Source: Rhodosorus marinus
Lineage: Eukaryota; Rhodophyta; Stylonematophyceae; Stylonematales; Stylonemataceae
Length of the DNA stretch: 64,000 nt
Assembly: GCA_029953675.1 (NCBI GenBank)
Contig: JAMWBK010000013.1
Coordinates: 124,001 to 188,000, forward strand
Direction of reading: 5' to 3'
Part shown: piece by piece, positions 44,151 to 56,549 of the stretch
How the letters are laid out: each line of letters begins with the position of its first letter
Numbering within the stretch: the stretch's first letter is position 1
Made by a program: the position numbers and the translations under genes
The notes under the pieces: generated by a model
Database searches by the model: none
Seen by the model: only the letters and a program-made list of their open reading frames with translations
Told to the model about the DNA's origin: nothing

Positions 44151-45366
44151 CTTCGTGCTCCCCATTCGGTAGCGGGCAAGGTCGTTCGCATAGCCTCCTC
44201 ACGCAGCTGTTTTCGGTCCTTGCTCTGGTTAACCGGAAAACCAACAACCCCGGGTGGATGTCCTACGAGTGGAACAGGGGAATCGCAACTGTGTGACTAC
44301 TAAATATATCTTACCGTGCCAAACGCTTCCTTTATAGTTTGGAAAGCACGTCACCATCAGCGTCTTCCTCACCACCAGCTCGCGAGCGCAGAACGTTAAA
44401 CAAATGGCTGTAACAAAACGGTCGCCAAAAATAGAAGTAGAAATTCCGATCAAAATTCTAACTAGGGTATTTTATACCAAAAAATCCAAAAATTGGCCCC
44501 AGAAAATAGCACTGATTGATTATAAAAATTTCCAATTTTGACAGCCTGTCAAATTCCATCGCGGTTTACATTTGAAATGCAACGAGATCCCCATATGCTT
44601 CCAATCCAGTTTGGGCATGTGAAGTACAAAAATAAACATTATATGATAAAATCAATTCCAAATCGATGGTAAGTTGCTCAAGGAGATATAGTTTATCTAC
44701 CCTAAGGGTAACCAACAAGAACCGTCGGATAATATCTAATTATGAATATATTAGTAACGATTACTTTAGATATTATGCATTCTTTTCTTAGGGGGTACGG
44801 GAGAATGTTATGGTATAGGGGGGGAATTACTGATATTTGACGAGGAGAGTGGAGGGGGGTGAAGATATGATTAAGTGGGAGGCGATTATGTATTTTTTAT
44901 TACATATTAAATCGGAGTATTGAGAATTGCTGTGTAAGTTTTTTTTACCCCTTAGTGTGTTGTACAGTGACGAACAGTCCGCCCCGACTGGAAAAAAAAA
45001 AAAAGTTAGAAAATTTGTTTGGCCAGAGTTTTTTGATCTTTTTTTTTTTTGGTGCAATTGGTGTCCTGATGTACAGCCCACGTGAAAGCGGGGAAAAAAT
45101 GATCTCGTTTTGAGGTCTACATAAGGAGTTGGTTTGGAGGTTTGGGAGGTGGTAGTAGTTCTTGGGGGGGAGGGAAGGTGGTGGTAGTGGTAGGGGTAAC
45201 GTGTAGGGTGTTTTTTTTTCTGGTTGGTAGGGAGATAATCAGGTATTTGTTGCTTTTGTTTAGATTGATTGGGGAGGTTAAGTGGAAGTAGAAGGAGTAC
45301 ATGTATATATAAACTGTGTGTAGGTGTTAGGTGAGGTTTTCGTAGGTGGGGGAGAGTTGGCCGAGG
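44151..45366. other. Intergenic, AT-rich, then G-rich upstream of the next gene
   Basis: Mostly AT-rich. From about 44820 the plus strand has G/T- and G/A-rich tracts (for example 45157-45195) before the gene at 45367. The complementary strand carries a long His/Pro-rich open frame that I regard as a composition artefact. Confidence 0.5.
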
Positions 45367-45846
45367 ATGATTGTGACAAGCAACGAATCGATTATGATGA
45401 TGCAGGAGCGTGAATGGGATTTTGAGTTGATCATGGTTGGAGAAGATTCTGATAGGGAAGAAAGGGATGATTTTGAGGACGAGGAGGAGGTGCGGTTGAG
45501 GAGGATGCGGGCGCAGATGAGAATGGCGAAGGAGAGGGCCTACGCGCAGAAAAAGAGGATGAGGCTTAAGCGACAGATTCAGAGGCGTGTGAGGATGGCT
45601 AATGCGGAATTGGAGGAGGCGAGAACGAGCATGGAAGAAAGGCATGAACACTTTGTTAGCCTGACTGAGGCCTTGTCTTTGGAGAGCTCGTTGTATGATG
45701 CGTCAAGCTTCAATTCCGAACTGTTGCTGCCAAAGTTTGCATTGCTTAGTGGTGAGAGCTTAGTGGACTCTCCCACAAGCTCAATTGACTGTCCGACAAC
45801 CAAGCGTGTAACTTTTAGCACCGAGCTGGAGGTATTTACGGACTAG
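45367..45846 (+). CDS. Small charged coiled-coil protein with C-terminal RVxF-like motif
   Basis: 159 aa, intronless, starting at the ATG at 45367. Residues about 20-45 are very acidic. About 45-100 form a basic then mixed coiled coil (RLRRMRAQMRMAKERAYAQK, QRRVRMANAELEEARTSM). A Ser/Leu-rich region follows, and the end reads TTKRVTFSTELEVFTD. KRVTF fits the (K/R)-x0-1-(V/I)-x-F docking motif of protein phosphatase 1 partners, and its acidic C-terminal context is common in real PP1 sites; this is inference. There is no membrane segment, signal or other recognisable domain. Single-exon structure and G-rich upstream DNA support a real gene. Confidence 0.6.
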   Translation: MIVTSNESIMMMQEREWDFELIMVGEDSDREERDDFEDEEEVRLRRMRAQMRMAKERAYAQKKRMRLKRQIQRRVRMANAELEEARTSMEERHEHFVSLTEALSLESSLYDASSFNSELLLPKFALLSGESLVDSPTSSIDCPTTKRVTFSTELEVFTD

Positions 45847-47031
45847 TCTTCACGACTGGATATGCCCCTAACAGACAGACTTAGGAAAAGGAAAACCTAC
45901 CCAATTTGCACAGGAAATAAATTAATCAATATAAGTAACAAGCATAACAGTCTCTATAGAAGTGCCAGCAGAGCTGGAATTCCAGATTATTCCAGAGGCG
46001 CTGGTTGAAAGACGTTGCAGACATCTCACAAGGCCCCTTGGGGGCAAGCGCAGGAACCCATCACACCAACCCAGACTATTTCTTAGAAATGCATTGATGT
46101 AGTTTTGCTTTTACTTCTTGCGTTACAGGCCTCCAATCCGGAAGGCTGACGGCGTGAAGCCAGACTGCGTTAATTCCATAGACACTCTTGTCAAGCGAGT
46201 GAGAGGGCCACCTCCACCGGCCAAGCTTTTTTTTTTATTACATCCTCCCTGTGGGCTTCCCCCTTCTATAGTCGTGTCGTAAAATAGACTTGGGATGTTC
46301 GATTGCCGGATATAGCTGCCCACGAAGCCTTAGCTCCTTTTATACGATCACGGCAGCGGGAAGTTCCTGAAATAGTACTCTGAATTCGATGGAGCCCAAC
46401 TTAATCGAGATTCTCCAATACGCGACAGGTAAAGAGCTTAGATCTGGGTCATGTCACAGCTGAAAGCAGACAACATATGCGTCGTTTGATTTGATATGCC
46501 GTGTCGCCCACCCATGGCTTAGCACGGAAGCGAAACGAATCCGCTAACCTAAAGCATTAAATATCCTGAGGGTCGTCCTATCAAGTAATGCGAATAAAAT
46601 TAAATAGAAACGATGCAGCTTCGAAAATACTTTTTTTACTCAGCACAATTTTCAGCTTTTATATGAAAAATAATGGAGGTAGTCTACGTTAAACCAATCG
46701 TAGTCTATTTAAAACGTGTATGTTACAAAATATATTTTAAACAATCTATGTTACCCAATTAAATGTGCTTAGGTGTTTTGGCGGTGTAGAAAAAAGTAAA
46801 TTTCAAGTTCATCTTCAGAGCCTTGGGCCTTTCGCGGGTCGTTGCTTGGCTGCTCTGGACGTAGGGATGCTGTGATTGATTCAGGTGATTTTCTCTGGTA
46901 AGCTTTTCCAAGCGGACGTGTCAGTCAGATTTCATTGTACATCGATTCATGCAATCTACAGTACACAGGGATCGGGCCGTGTCACATGCTCCCGGTCCCC
47001 TAGGAGAAAATAAATACGACGAGCATCCTGA
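45847..47031. other. Intergenic, no gene seen
   Basis: AT-rich in the middle (46.6-46.8 kb). A minus-strand open frame of 66 codons at 46123-46323 has no recognisable domain. DNA2's 3' UTR probably occupies the right end. Confidence 0.45.
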
Positions 47032-50000
47032 TTAGGAGGCGTTCTCTTGCACAATGTTGCTCAGCGTCCGATTCTTGCCTCCGACCAGAAGCTCGCATGA
47101 TCCGACCGCAGCATCGGTCGACGGGGATGGTACCGAAAACTCTGGAACCGTTGTTGCGGATGTCATCAAAGACTTCTCTTCGAGCACGCTTATCAGGCGC
47201 GAGAGGAACGAACAGCCTCCCTTCAAGGTCGACGATGAACCCACAATGATCAATTTCGCGCGAGCCCGGGTTAGTGCGACGTTTATCCTTCTCCAGTCGC
47301 GAAGAAGGTCTCCCACCCTGAAACAAGTAAAGGGCCAGCGCCAGATCCCGTCACAGTTAGCAGATGTGAAAGCAGTACTAAGATATCAAGGCTACAAGTA
47401 GATGCCTCGCAGCGTACGTACTTCATTTGCGGATTGCTCCGGACAAAGCTTATAATAATACATTTCCGATCGCAGCCTTGAAACTGGTCAATCGTCCGGA
47501 CGTCAACACCCGACGCGAGGCCGCCCAAAACTGAGTTCGCGGCCTTCTTCAGCTTGGATATCTGTGCCCGATAGGGAGAAACTACGCCAACATCCTTTAG
47601 CTCAACCCCTCGCATCTTCAGTGAGGCACAGACTCCCATGACAAGTCCAACCTCGACCGAGTTGGACCTGGATGCTATGACAGTGGAGGCTGGAAGGAAT
47701 AAAGGAGCGCGAGCGTTCTGTCAGTCGAAGATCATTATCCACGTTGCCGAAGCGGATAGAGCAAACTTACCACCCGCACTGGGCATTCGGTCCTCCAGCC
47801 CGTTCACAGTATCAGTGTCGATGAACACAACTCGATTTTCAGGGAGTAAAACCCTCCGTAGCCAGGGAACACTCTCCCCAGCACCAAATATAACCTTATT
47901 AAACTCCGACTGCGCGAGAAGCTCTTTGTCAACCTTGGACACGTCGAGGGTCTGATTCGCAACGGATGAGTTCCCACAGAGCATTGCTCCGTCGTAGACT
48001 AGTCTGTTGCTCAGCTGCATGATGTCCTCGGCCATTCGATACTGATAGTTGAGCGTGGACACGGCGCTAGGATGAGCGTCACAGAGGCGCTTAAAGAGAC
48101 TATCGTTGGCGGTATCCGAGTTCCCAGGGCACTTCGTCAGGGGCGGTAACTGGAAATGGTCGCCAACAAGCACGAACTTGGACTTGCAAAACCTGCATTC
48201 CGCGAGCCGGAACAAGCAACCACAACGGATGAGCAATCAGGAAAGTGGTCAGGGAGGTATTCCCAAGCCAAGCATGAAGTTCCCTTCGGGAGCTGTCTAC
48301 ATGGAGCTCCACATGGCCAGGCATTGAATGTGACTACTCACAAAAGCGGTCCAAGAGAGAACGGGAGAGATACTTGTCCCGCTTCGTCAACGACGACGGT
48401 ATCAAACCGCCTACGACGAAATACCGGGTGCCTAATACCCATGCACGAGCACGCGATGATCTTTGGCGTCTCAACTTGCGCAGCGTACTCCTCTAGAGTC
48501 TCCACGGGCTCTTCTATATTCCTGTGCAATCGTGGGTCAATCTTCGGAAAAGGGAAAAATTGGGATACCGAAAAAAAGAGTCAACTTCTGCAGAATACCT
48601 TGGACCCGTTCGACCATGCAAGAGCTCCGTTGGGGATTGACTACCTGACTCTGACGCCCAAGTCGCAAGAAGCGCTTCTCGCCGCTCTGCAAGAGACGAA
48701 CCAGGACGTTATCCACTGAAGCGTGGGTGAAGCCCACCAGGAGAACACTCTCCCCAGCAGCCACGCATCTCTTGATCAGCGCAACAATCGCATCGGTCTT
48801 CCCTGTTCCAGGCATTCCAAGGAGGAGGCTGTAGTCCTTCGCGGCCTCGGTTCTATGTATCGCGGCCTGTTGGGCGGGGTTCAATGCCTGGAGTTGTGAT
48901 GAGTCAAGGCTTTTCGTAGTCTCTGACGGGGTCAAAGCGAATACTGGCGCTCTTAGATCCACGATGAGGCTACGCAGTTTGCTGCAAAATTCAAATCTAT
49001 GAGGGAGAAATAGGTTCTCCAGGTTGTCCTTTGCGAGGTAAAACCCGCTAGATAACTCGTCCTTGTCAATTCTCCAAGCCATTCTAGCAGCAGAGTTGCC
49101 CTGTCCAAGCCATTGCCTCCTCCGCGCAATATCCCATACTTCATCGTGGCTTTCGACAGAGACAAACTCCTTCCACAGCTGACGCACAAAGCCCGACCCG
49201 AGCGCGGTGTGCAAATGGCCACCTGCCAGAGTAATCGGAAATTACGGTCAGCGAAAACACGGATGAATAACTAAAAGAGTTCGCCCATAAATCGCGGGAA
49301 AGCCGGACTCGTACAAGATCACACGCATAAGCTTCAAGATGGTGTGGTTTACGCGCTTTGCTATGCCGTAGGTCAAACTGGGATTCTAAGAACAATCGTG
49401 ACTTACTTGATTGGCCATGCTCCTGGGTAAGGAGAGAAACCACCACATGGTCCCCAACCTCAATGCCTCTATTCGTGAGAGGAATGCTTGAGTCCTGATC
49501 GCGCCTCTGGAACGTTAGTGGTTGCCCTGAACCTCCTTGCCCGTTTTCACCTGCCGCCTGGGATCCGAAAGAACCGAGCTACTCCTTCAATCCCACTGAT
49601 TTTCAACAGTCTGCGTAAAGCGCCACCACCTATTCAACAGGTTTTTGCTTTCGCAGCGACCAGCCATGGATTGATATGCCGTACCTTCTCGCAAAGCATC
49701 AAGTTTCCCAGGCAGTTGCCATCACGTTCTCTGTCCTCGGCCATCATCGTCCAAATTTCCTTTCGAGACCTCTCGGCATGCCGTTCTTCGCCCGCGATCT
49801 TTGTCCTCCACAGCTTGTAGAACTCCGCGTGCTCCCGCAAGATATGAGCAGTCTTCTCATTGTAGATAGCAGCTCCGGGTCCTACGCTTCCATTTGTAGA
49901 TGGTGGTGCTCGGCCCTCGAGGAGTCTATTCTGGATGACGCAGTTATCTACGGCGAAGCAAGACTTGCAGAGGTTCTCGTATCCTCGCAGGATGGGTGGG

Positions 50001-52186
50001 AGATCTATTTCACCCTCGGCGATCGCCTCCTGCGTCGTATACTTGGCGAGTTGATTCCTTTGAGTGACTAGCCCCACTAGCTCTGGTCGCTTCGACGCCA
50101 CCAGTATAGAGTGTTCACCATCCTGACTCTCATTTTCCTTTCCAGCAGTCTTGTTGTTACCACTTATGTACGTAAGTATGCCCTGGTTGACGGAGGAATC
50201 GTAGCGCTCTGAGAGCAAAAGCGAATAAATCAACAGCTGTGCTGTGTGGTAGACTTTTCTCCCGCTGCCAACCCGCCCCGTTTTAAACTCCAAAGCCGCA
50301 AAGGATTCCGCTTCATCATCGACCCGGATCTGAGGCGGGTAGAATGGATCCAGTGGAGAGAGTTTTTAGGTCAGCGCTTATGCGCACAAAGCGACAAGTT
50401 GAAGGTTCCCTCGCTGGGACCGATTCCATAGCGCACTAAGGCGGTGCGGGGTAGGACTCACCTTTAACGTAGCATCAATTTTGCCTTTCAAGCCAAAGAC
50501 GGGACTCCATATGCTTTCTTCAATCGCCAGGACTGAATTGACTCCCAGTCTACGGTTCGACTTACCAGAACTGATGGCCTTGGAACCGTACAGATAAGAG
50601 TCCACAAATTGCAGAATGCCCTTGATAGTACTTTGCAGGAACTCTGAAGCCTCAGCTTTCCTCATGTCAGCTCCATACAAGCCCGAGATGTTTTCGTGTA
50701 GAATCAAGCCCACTGCATCTTCTCGTTTCAATGATACACAGAAATTGACGACCATTTGGGATACTGTTAGCACAGGAACCTGAAGGTGGGATATGTGCAA
50801 TTTGGGCGACTTCGCTCTCACCATACAAGCATCGCTTCATGTCCTCTCTGCGATCGACATACGATGGTGCAATCGTGAGTGCCTTCTGGAACAGACAATG
50901 CGCTAAAGAACCTCTCAACGCTGCTTTCGATTCGTAGCCATGAACAGCCTTGTTCCGATCCATAAGCACAGACTTGCGGACACACGGAAACGATGAAGCT
51001 ATTGTTGTGCCATTCAGAAGAACATCCGGATGCACAATGAGTAGATTTTGATCCTTATCGACTACAATATCCGCCGGGGGTGTCGGTCCACTAGCCAGTT
51101 TGCCATTCTGCACAAATACAATACGCAAGATTGTGCCAACGTCCACTTCCGTCTCGCACCACTGATCACATAAAACAACTCGGACTACCTCCTGCTGACC
51201 GTTTTCAGTCGCTCCGGAGACCCACAGCGAAGTGTTCGATGCACTTCGCTCCAGGTCCCGAACCACAAGCCTTTCTGTGCAAAACGATGACGATCTCTTT
51301 TCTGCTGGAGCTCTGTTCACTTCAAAGTCCTGGACCAGCTCCAGAAGCGCCTCATCAAACAAATCCTCACCAGGCTCTTCTTTCTGCGTGGATACCAGTT
51401 GCAGATCAGGAAGATTTTCCTTTCCATGAGAACTGAACTGACGATCATCAGCTTGGCTCGAAGTTCTTGCCGAGTCTTCTGGCAAGACTTTCAGGTCCTC
51501 GGTCTTCGCATTCAATTGGAACGTCTTCTTGTGCAGTTGGTTAATTTGAGAAATGGTGTCCTGAATTGGAGTACAGTCCCTGAACGAAGCAGCCGCCCTG
51601 ACTGGCCTGTCCTCTTCCGACCTAAACGCGGTCAACAACGGGAAGCATTTAGGACAAAGGAGTGTGGCTTCAAAGAGTTCCAGGAGCTTATCTATTGCCC
51701 GACTGCTCGATGCCCTCTGTATTCCTCGACTACCCGAAACAGTCCTGAATCTCGTAGACCTGATCTGAGCGCTAGGAAGGCACGTTACGCTTGACTTGCC
51801 AGTGCCACAACGTACCTAGAAGTGGAAAGACTGTCCCCATTATCGTCGCTCCTCTTCGTCTTCTTGGAAAGCATCCATGCGTCCAACAGGTTTTCCGGAG
51901 ACGCTCCGCTTCTCTCGAGATCCTCAGTAGGACCGATCTTTCTCTTCTGCTTTGCTGGAGTTATTCCAGCTCCACGTCTACCAGGTCCATGCTGCCCAGC
52001 TGAACGCGAATTTCTTTTTTCTCGCTTGTAGACTATTCTTTGGCTAGGCAGGACCCCATTCTGATGATCTAAATCGTCCTCTTCAAACTCGATATCCGAC
52101 CTTCTCTCAGTCGCCGCTGGTTCCGGGACTGAGTTCGTCGCCTCAGCTGGACGTTTCGACCCTCGAATTGTTAGAAAGCGTTTCAT
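47032..52186 (-). CDS. DNA2: DNA2-type nuclease/helicase
   Basis: DNA2 removes long flaps in Okazaki-fragment maturation and resects DNA ends. Ten exons, 1383 aa: complement of 51816..52186, 50822..51729, 50462..50763, 49685..50329, 49407..49578, 48645..49222, 48342..48541, 47771..48192, 47422..47689 and 47032..47317; every junction keeps frame. The RecB-like nuclease shows [11 protein letters not shown] (Asp) and ALEFKTGR (Glu about 541, Lys about 543). [10 protein letters not shown] (about 648-657) supplies three of the four 4Fe-4S cysteines. The SF1B helicase shows Walker A GMPGTGKT (about 935-942), [18 protein letters not shown] (about 1042-1049), [48 protein letters not shown] and [20 protein letters not shown]. 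The N-terminus ([12 protein letters not shown]) is basic. The join at exon 5's start has two possible acceptors. The tail is short. Confidence 0.95.
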
Positions 52187-52839
52187 AACTTAACGGTTTT
52201 TCAGAAACGACCTTTGAACGCTCATGGCATCCTGGATCCCCGAGGAGCACTCTAAACTCCTCATCACCCTACTAAGGAAAAAAAAACACACACAGCCCCG
52301 AAAAAGCAGGGGGGTATCGGGACAAAACCTATACGCAAACCAAACCAAAAAGAAGTTCAACCTAACCAACAAGTCCTGAAATACTTGTTCCGAAGAGCGT
52401 TCAAGAACATCCTCTCCGAGTCTTTCCAACAGTAGCACCCGAACCCCCGAACCTCCTCCCACCCCCCCATTCCTTGCGCCTGTTTTTTATACCCCTCTCC
52501 AAACCCCCCAGAGTCTCACATCCATCCCAGATTTGAAACTCCTCTATAATGAAAACTAACTTTACCCCCTCCTTTTTGTCAATACATGAAATTCATTGTA
52601 GACTAATTTATTTCATTTATTCCTTATATTGAAATTTATACGATTGCCGCTACCCCTGCAAAACGTTTGTTCGTAATCGAACTCTTGTAATTTACTTTAT
52701 TTTACAACGTGACGTTGGACGAAGATCAACGGAAAAAATTGTCGGGCCGAAGAGTTTCGATGCATACCAATTTGCTTTGGCCCAAATGGATTGAAATTAG
52801 TCAAAATAGGTATAAATGATTGAACTTGATGAGTAAATT
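52187..52839. other. Upstream region of DNA2 with C-rich tract
   Basis: At about 52437-52515 the plus strand is C-rich (G/A-rich on the DNA2 coding strand). The remainder is AT-rich and probably serves as a divergent promoter region toward the next plus-strand candidate. Confidence 0.45.
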
Positions 52840-54334
52840 TTGATCAGAGGGAGCAGCAGCGAGTCCTGTTGGAGCTGGACATGTTCGACCAGTTTGCAGG
52901 GTAACAACGAGGGGAAAACTCGGAGATACTGGATGGATACCGTGAAAAAGTATACTGTGAACGTTTGACGAGCACGGATCGAAGGCTGTGGACTTTTTTT
53001 AGGATGTTGTCATCGGATTGGACGGGCAAGATCGCTGAGATTTCGCGCTGTGGGCTTGAGAGCTTCGCGAGCTGCGATGCGAGCACTTTTTGACTGTGAG
53101 TCAGGAAAACAGAGAAAATTCTTTTGCGTTGCGTGTAGCAGAGAAAGAGAGCTACAAGGTATAGTCCGGGCTCTGTATGGTTCTGTCAAGGTTCTAACGA
53201 GGAATCGAGCAGTACACTCGAGTTGTCTACTTTTGAGAAAGTTGTCGACAATTTTGCATATCTATGGTATCGTTGCATCCAACGCTGCATACTCAGTGTT
53301 TCGTTAACTGAATTATCAAGAATTCGCGAAAATGAACCCCGGGGAGCCCAGGAAGTGTTCGTTGAAGCTATAGAAGGGAACAAGTAGGCTAAAACGAATC
53401 ATCGGACCACATGACTCTGACGAGGTCCTAAAAAAAGGGAAATGATCGAGAGCTTTGTATCTGGGTCAGCCCCGTTTGATGAACGCTGTCTCTTGACATT
53501 TTATTCGGTATCCATGTCCTTGTTAGAACTTTGTTTGAATCATTTGGTCCCCCGACTGCGTTGCAGCTTCATATCTCTGTTGCTAGCCCGAATACAGCAC
53601 TCATTGACTGTCGCAAAGTCCACATATCTCAGGTTATGAAACTAGCTGCTTGATGAATCTCTGAGAATGCGTCGTTGGGTGCAACCCTGAACGCTTTACT
53701 AAATCGTTAACGCGCTCCCCATGAAGTATCCGTAAACATCTTAACACCTCCCGCCAGATTTTTATTGTTTTTTCCGTGCGGTGGTAAGCTGGAGGCTCGG
53801 TGAATCCCAAGCAAGTTCTCAAAGCTGTACTTGCTCCAGGTCGGGAGATATCCGACGTGCTATATCACGGCACGCCGCTTCTTCGCGTCCTCAGCGTTTG
53901 TCTTGCCTGCTGCTCAGATTAGACTGAGCTACCCATGCAGCATTTTTTGTCTTGACTACAATGATGATGTCCTACTGGTCAAGCTGTCCTGAAAGGCACT
54001 GGTCTTGACTTTTGCATTTTAGTCATGCCCTGGACATACTGTGGTCTACCACGTCCGCCGCGAAGCTGCGCGTCACGAGAGCGTAATTGTCGATGACACA
54101 ATATTGGAAAGGACTTCAAGAGTGCTGCTTGAGAGAATGCGTGGACTTGCTGCGAAGCTCTGGGCGGAATTTTGCAAAGTCCCTTCTCCCAATGCTCGCG
54201 TAGAAGCGCGAAGAGTTACTGAAACCAGCACTTGCCAGATCCTTGGCGCGTCAGTCCTGAAGGTACAGAACAACCGCATCCCGACGCCTCAGAGCTCCAT
54301 GCTTTGGTGGTCTGAAAGACCATGCTGCGCGTAG
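52840..54334 (+). pseudogene. Unrecognised multi-exon gene, possibly decaying
   Basis: Plus-strand pieces look strongly protein-coding: about 52845-52900 (QQRVLLELDMFDQFAG), 52913-53090 (NSEILDGYREKVYCERLTST and SSDWTGKIAEISRCGLESFA), 53237-53388 (KVVDNFAYLWYRCIQRCILS and RENEPRGAQEVFVEAIEGNK) and 54030-54334 after a TTTTAG acceptor (DDTILERTSRVLLERMRGLA). Donor- and acceptor-like sites flank several of them. However, no ATG start fits the first piece. A TAA separates the first two in one frame, and a TGA interrupts the second just before its best donor, near a T5 run. This may be a fast-evolving gene with sequencing errors or a gene in decay. Helical character; family unknown. Confidence 0.4.
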
Positions 54335-54426
54335 ATGTTTCATCCATCTTCATTGACTTAGTTATAGCTAGCACATTGGTAAGATAAAGGCCCGTTTCGT
54401 AATCATAGATCTAAAATAATCGCCGC

Positions 54427-55183
54427 TTAGACGATTGTCCCAGATGCACTTGCAACACGAGGCCACAAGTCGGCGCACTCCTTCGCAACCGGACCAGTGA
54501 TGGCAGATCCTTTCATTTCTCCTTTTGGATTCACGATGACCCCCGCATTATCTAATTTGAACGTGAAGTGGCAAGAACAACAAACGGAGAAACTTAAGTT
54601 GACAACTCTCATACACGCGCTTCCAACTCCGAAAAGCTATATAAGCCAAACTCAGTCCCGAAAGATGGAAAGATCACAGAATGGAATGTATGTGTTACAT
54701 TCCTCAACGTTGGATTGAAAGAGATCATCCTCGTTCACCAAAATACCCCAAAAAGCAGCCGCAGCAATGAAAGACATTTTCTTACCTTCAAAACCTATGA
54801 AAATACCGTCCTTTCTCCTCCACTTCTTCTTCTGTCTTATGATAACAGCTTGTAACACCTTCTTCCTGAGCTCTGGCTTTCCCTTCTTCACGGTGGCCAA
54901 AACCATATCACCAGGTCCTCCAGACGGAAGCCGGTTCAACCGACCCTTAATACCCTTCACGGAAATGATGTAAAGGTTCTTCGCACCAGTGTTGTCCGCA
55001 CAGTTCATCACCGCACCAACAGGAAGACCAAGAGTCATACGAAACTTGGATCCAGACGATCCTCCCCTTCCTAAAAAAAACAAACAGAAAAAAACACAAA
55101 ACTCAGAACAAAACCCCTCCAGATCCAGCCGATAAAAAAAGGGAAAAAAACAATTTCTCCCACTACCCACCTCGCTTCGACAT
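54427..55183 (-). CDS. RPL23: 60S ribosomal protein uL14 (L23)
   Basis: Cytosolic large-subunit protein uL14, which contacts 18S rRNA and eIF6. Exons: complement(55171..55183), (54786..55070) and (54427..54551). The product is 140 aa, exactly the usual eukaryotic length. Exon 1 codes only MSKRG; exon 2 holds [59 protein letters not shown] and [11 protein letters not shown]; exon 3 completes [20 protein letters not shown] with [13 protein letters not shown] tiny first exon is common in ribosomal protein genes. A C/T-rich run on the plus strand at 55258-55312 lies 75-130 bp upstream. Confidence 0.98.
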
Positions 55184-55257
55184 TATGACAAAGAAAAGAA
55201 CAAAACCTCTCTCGCTCTCTCCTACTCCACCAAACCAAAAAGAAACAAAGTAAACCT

Positions 55258-55312
55258 CTTATCTTCCCTCTCCCCCCCTCTCCTCCCTCTCCTCCCTCTC
55301 CTTCACCCGCCC
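55258..55312 (-). promoter_or_regulatory. Purine-rich tract upstream of uL14
   Basis: Plus strand CTCTCC/CTCCCT repeats, so GGAGAGGGAGG on the coding strand, 75-130 bp before the ATG. It matches the tract found before many other genes here. Confidence 0.45.
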
Positions 55313-55778
55313 CGAACCGTCTCAAAGCCAAAAGAAAATCCCCTCCGCCGAAAAATCCTCCAATTGTCCCCCATCAACTTCGGACAGCTTGACTCTCGTC
55401 GTCGGCGTCGGGAAAACAGCAAAAACAAAATCCAGATCAATCATTATAACACCCAACAAATTTACATCATTCGATACTATAATGATTGATATCAAAATAC
55501 ACCAACTGTGATAATAAAAACCGCTATCTGCCCATAATATTTCAAAAAAACTTATCTGCTATTACTTATTTAACATATTTGTACGCCTCGAGCAAAACAT
55601 ATATTTTATAGCTTACATAAATTCATGTATTATAGAAATATAATTGTAGTCAGTCATTATTATGTGAAATATTTTCGTTGTTTGGGATGTGCTATTCGTG
55701 AATGGTAGGAATAATAGGGCGACTGGTGGCAATATATTTTAAAATTCGTTGTGATGTAGTTTGATTGAATATTAGTCT
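55313..55778. other. Intergenic, AT-rich
   Basis: AT-rich DNA between uL14 and the end of the secreted-protein gene; no gene or repeat seen. Confidence 0.5.
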
Positions 55779-56549
55779 TTATTTGTATATTGATTGAGGT
55801 CTTGGGGTGGGTGCGTTTGGTTTCGGCTTGGTCGACAACAAGGTTGAGAGGTAGTTCGTGAGAGCTTTAGGGTTAAAGAAGAGGGTCAATGCATTTGAGA
55901 GTGGTTTTGGAAGGTAATTTAGGGATGTACTGAGTTTGAGCAAGGTTTTCCTCAGTTTTGGGTAGTTTGTGAGGGTTGATCCGAAGGTTTTGTAGGCCTG
56001 GATCGTGCTATCCATTGCTGCCCACCACGCCTCCTCAACGTCTGTTGATGTTTTTTCTGCCTCTCCTTGCGAGTTCTTCGAGCGATAGGATCTCCTCCGA
56101 GCGACGGTGTCCGAGTCCCAGTTCCGGGCCTCGACGGCCATTCCCATACCAACTGCCGCCAGTACCATGCACCAGGTCACCAACACGCGCCTCATTGCTT
56201 CACCTTCTCCGCTCAGAGACAACTCATTGCCTTCTAAAATAGGCGATCTCTTTTGTTTGACCCGAAGCGCATCTCCTTCATTACCAAAGTCTGCGGGTTT
56301 CCAAGGACGACAAGCCCTGTCAATAGCTACCTGTTCTCTCTGGTCCATCCACCATGAGCTTTGAAACGGGCAGCTGGAAGGAGCGGCTATTGTTTCACAG
56401 TGAAGTGAGCACGTAGATCTGAAGAAGACGCCTGCCGCTTCCGTGCAGCTGAGAGAATGGACGTTCGTGCATGTGGTTGATGAAGTGATGAAGGCATTCA
56501 AAACCAAAAAAAAAAGAAGAAGTGGTAAGGAACCAGCGGGATAAAGCAT
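55779..56549 (-). CDS. Putative secreted or organelle-targeted protein, unrecognised
   Basis: Open from the ATG at 56549 (256 aa), but a second ATG at about 56193 gives a shorter protein beginning MRRVLVTWCMVLAAVGMGMA, a typical signal peptide with a cleavage-like VEA. The longer form also starts with a hydrophobic segment (LPLLLFFLVLNAFITSS) followed by several Cys. The shared C-terminal part is helical, with repeated Thr/Leu/Lys motifs (TLTNYPKLRKTLLKLSTSLN, then related NALTLFFNPKALTNYLSTLL) and a Pro-rich end. No known domain. The shorter start seems more likely because the frame before it is Cys-rich and irregular. Confidence 0.5.
   Translation of the reverse strand: MLYPAGSLPLLLFFLVLNAFITSSTTCTNVHSLSCTEAAGVFFRSTCSLHCETIAAPSSCPFQSSWWMDQREQVAIDRACRPWKPADFGNEGDALRVKQKRSPILEGNELSLSGEGEAMRRVLVTWCMVLAAVGMGMAVEARNWDSDTVARRRSYRSKNSQGEAEKTSTDVEEAWWAAMDSTIQAYKTFGSTLTNYPKLRKTLLKLSTSLNYLPKPLSNALTLFFNPKALTNYLSTLLSTKPKPNAPTPRPQSIYK

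Noticed and set aside
44827-45651. 274-codon minus-strand open frame rich in His, Pro and Leu
   Set aside because: Complement of the G-rich upstream tract and of the coiled-coil gene; has no conserved features.
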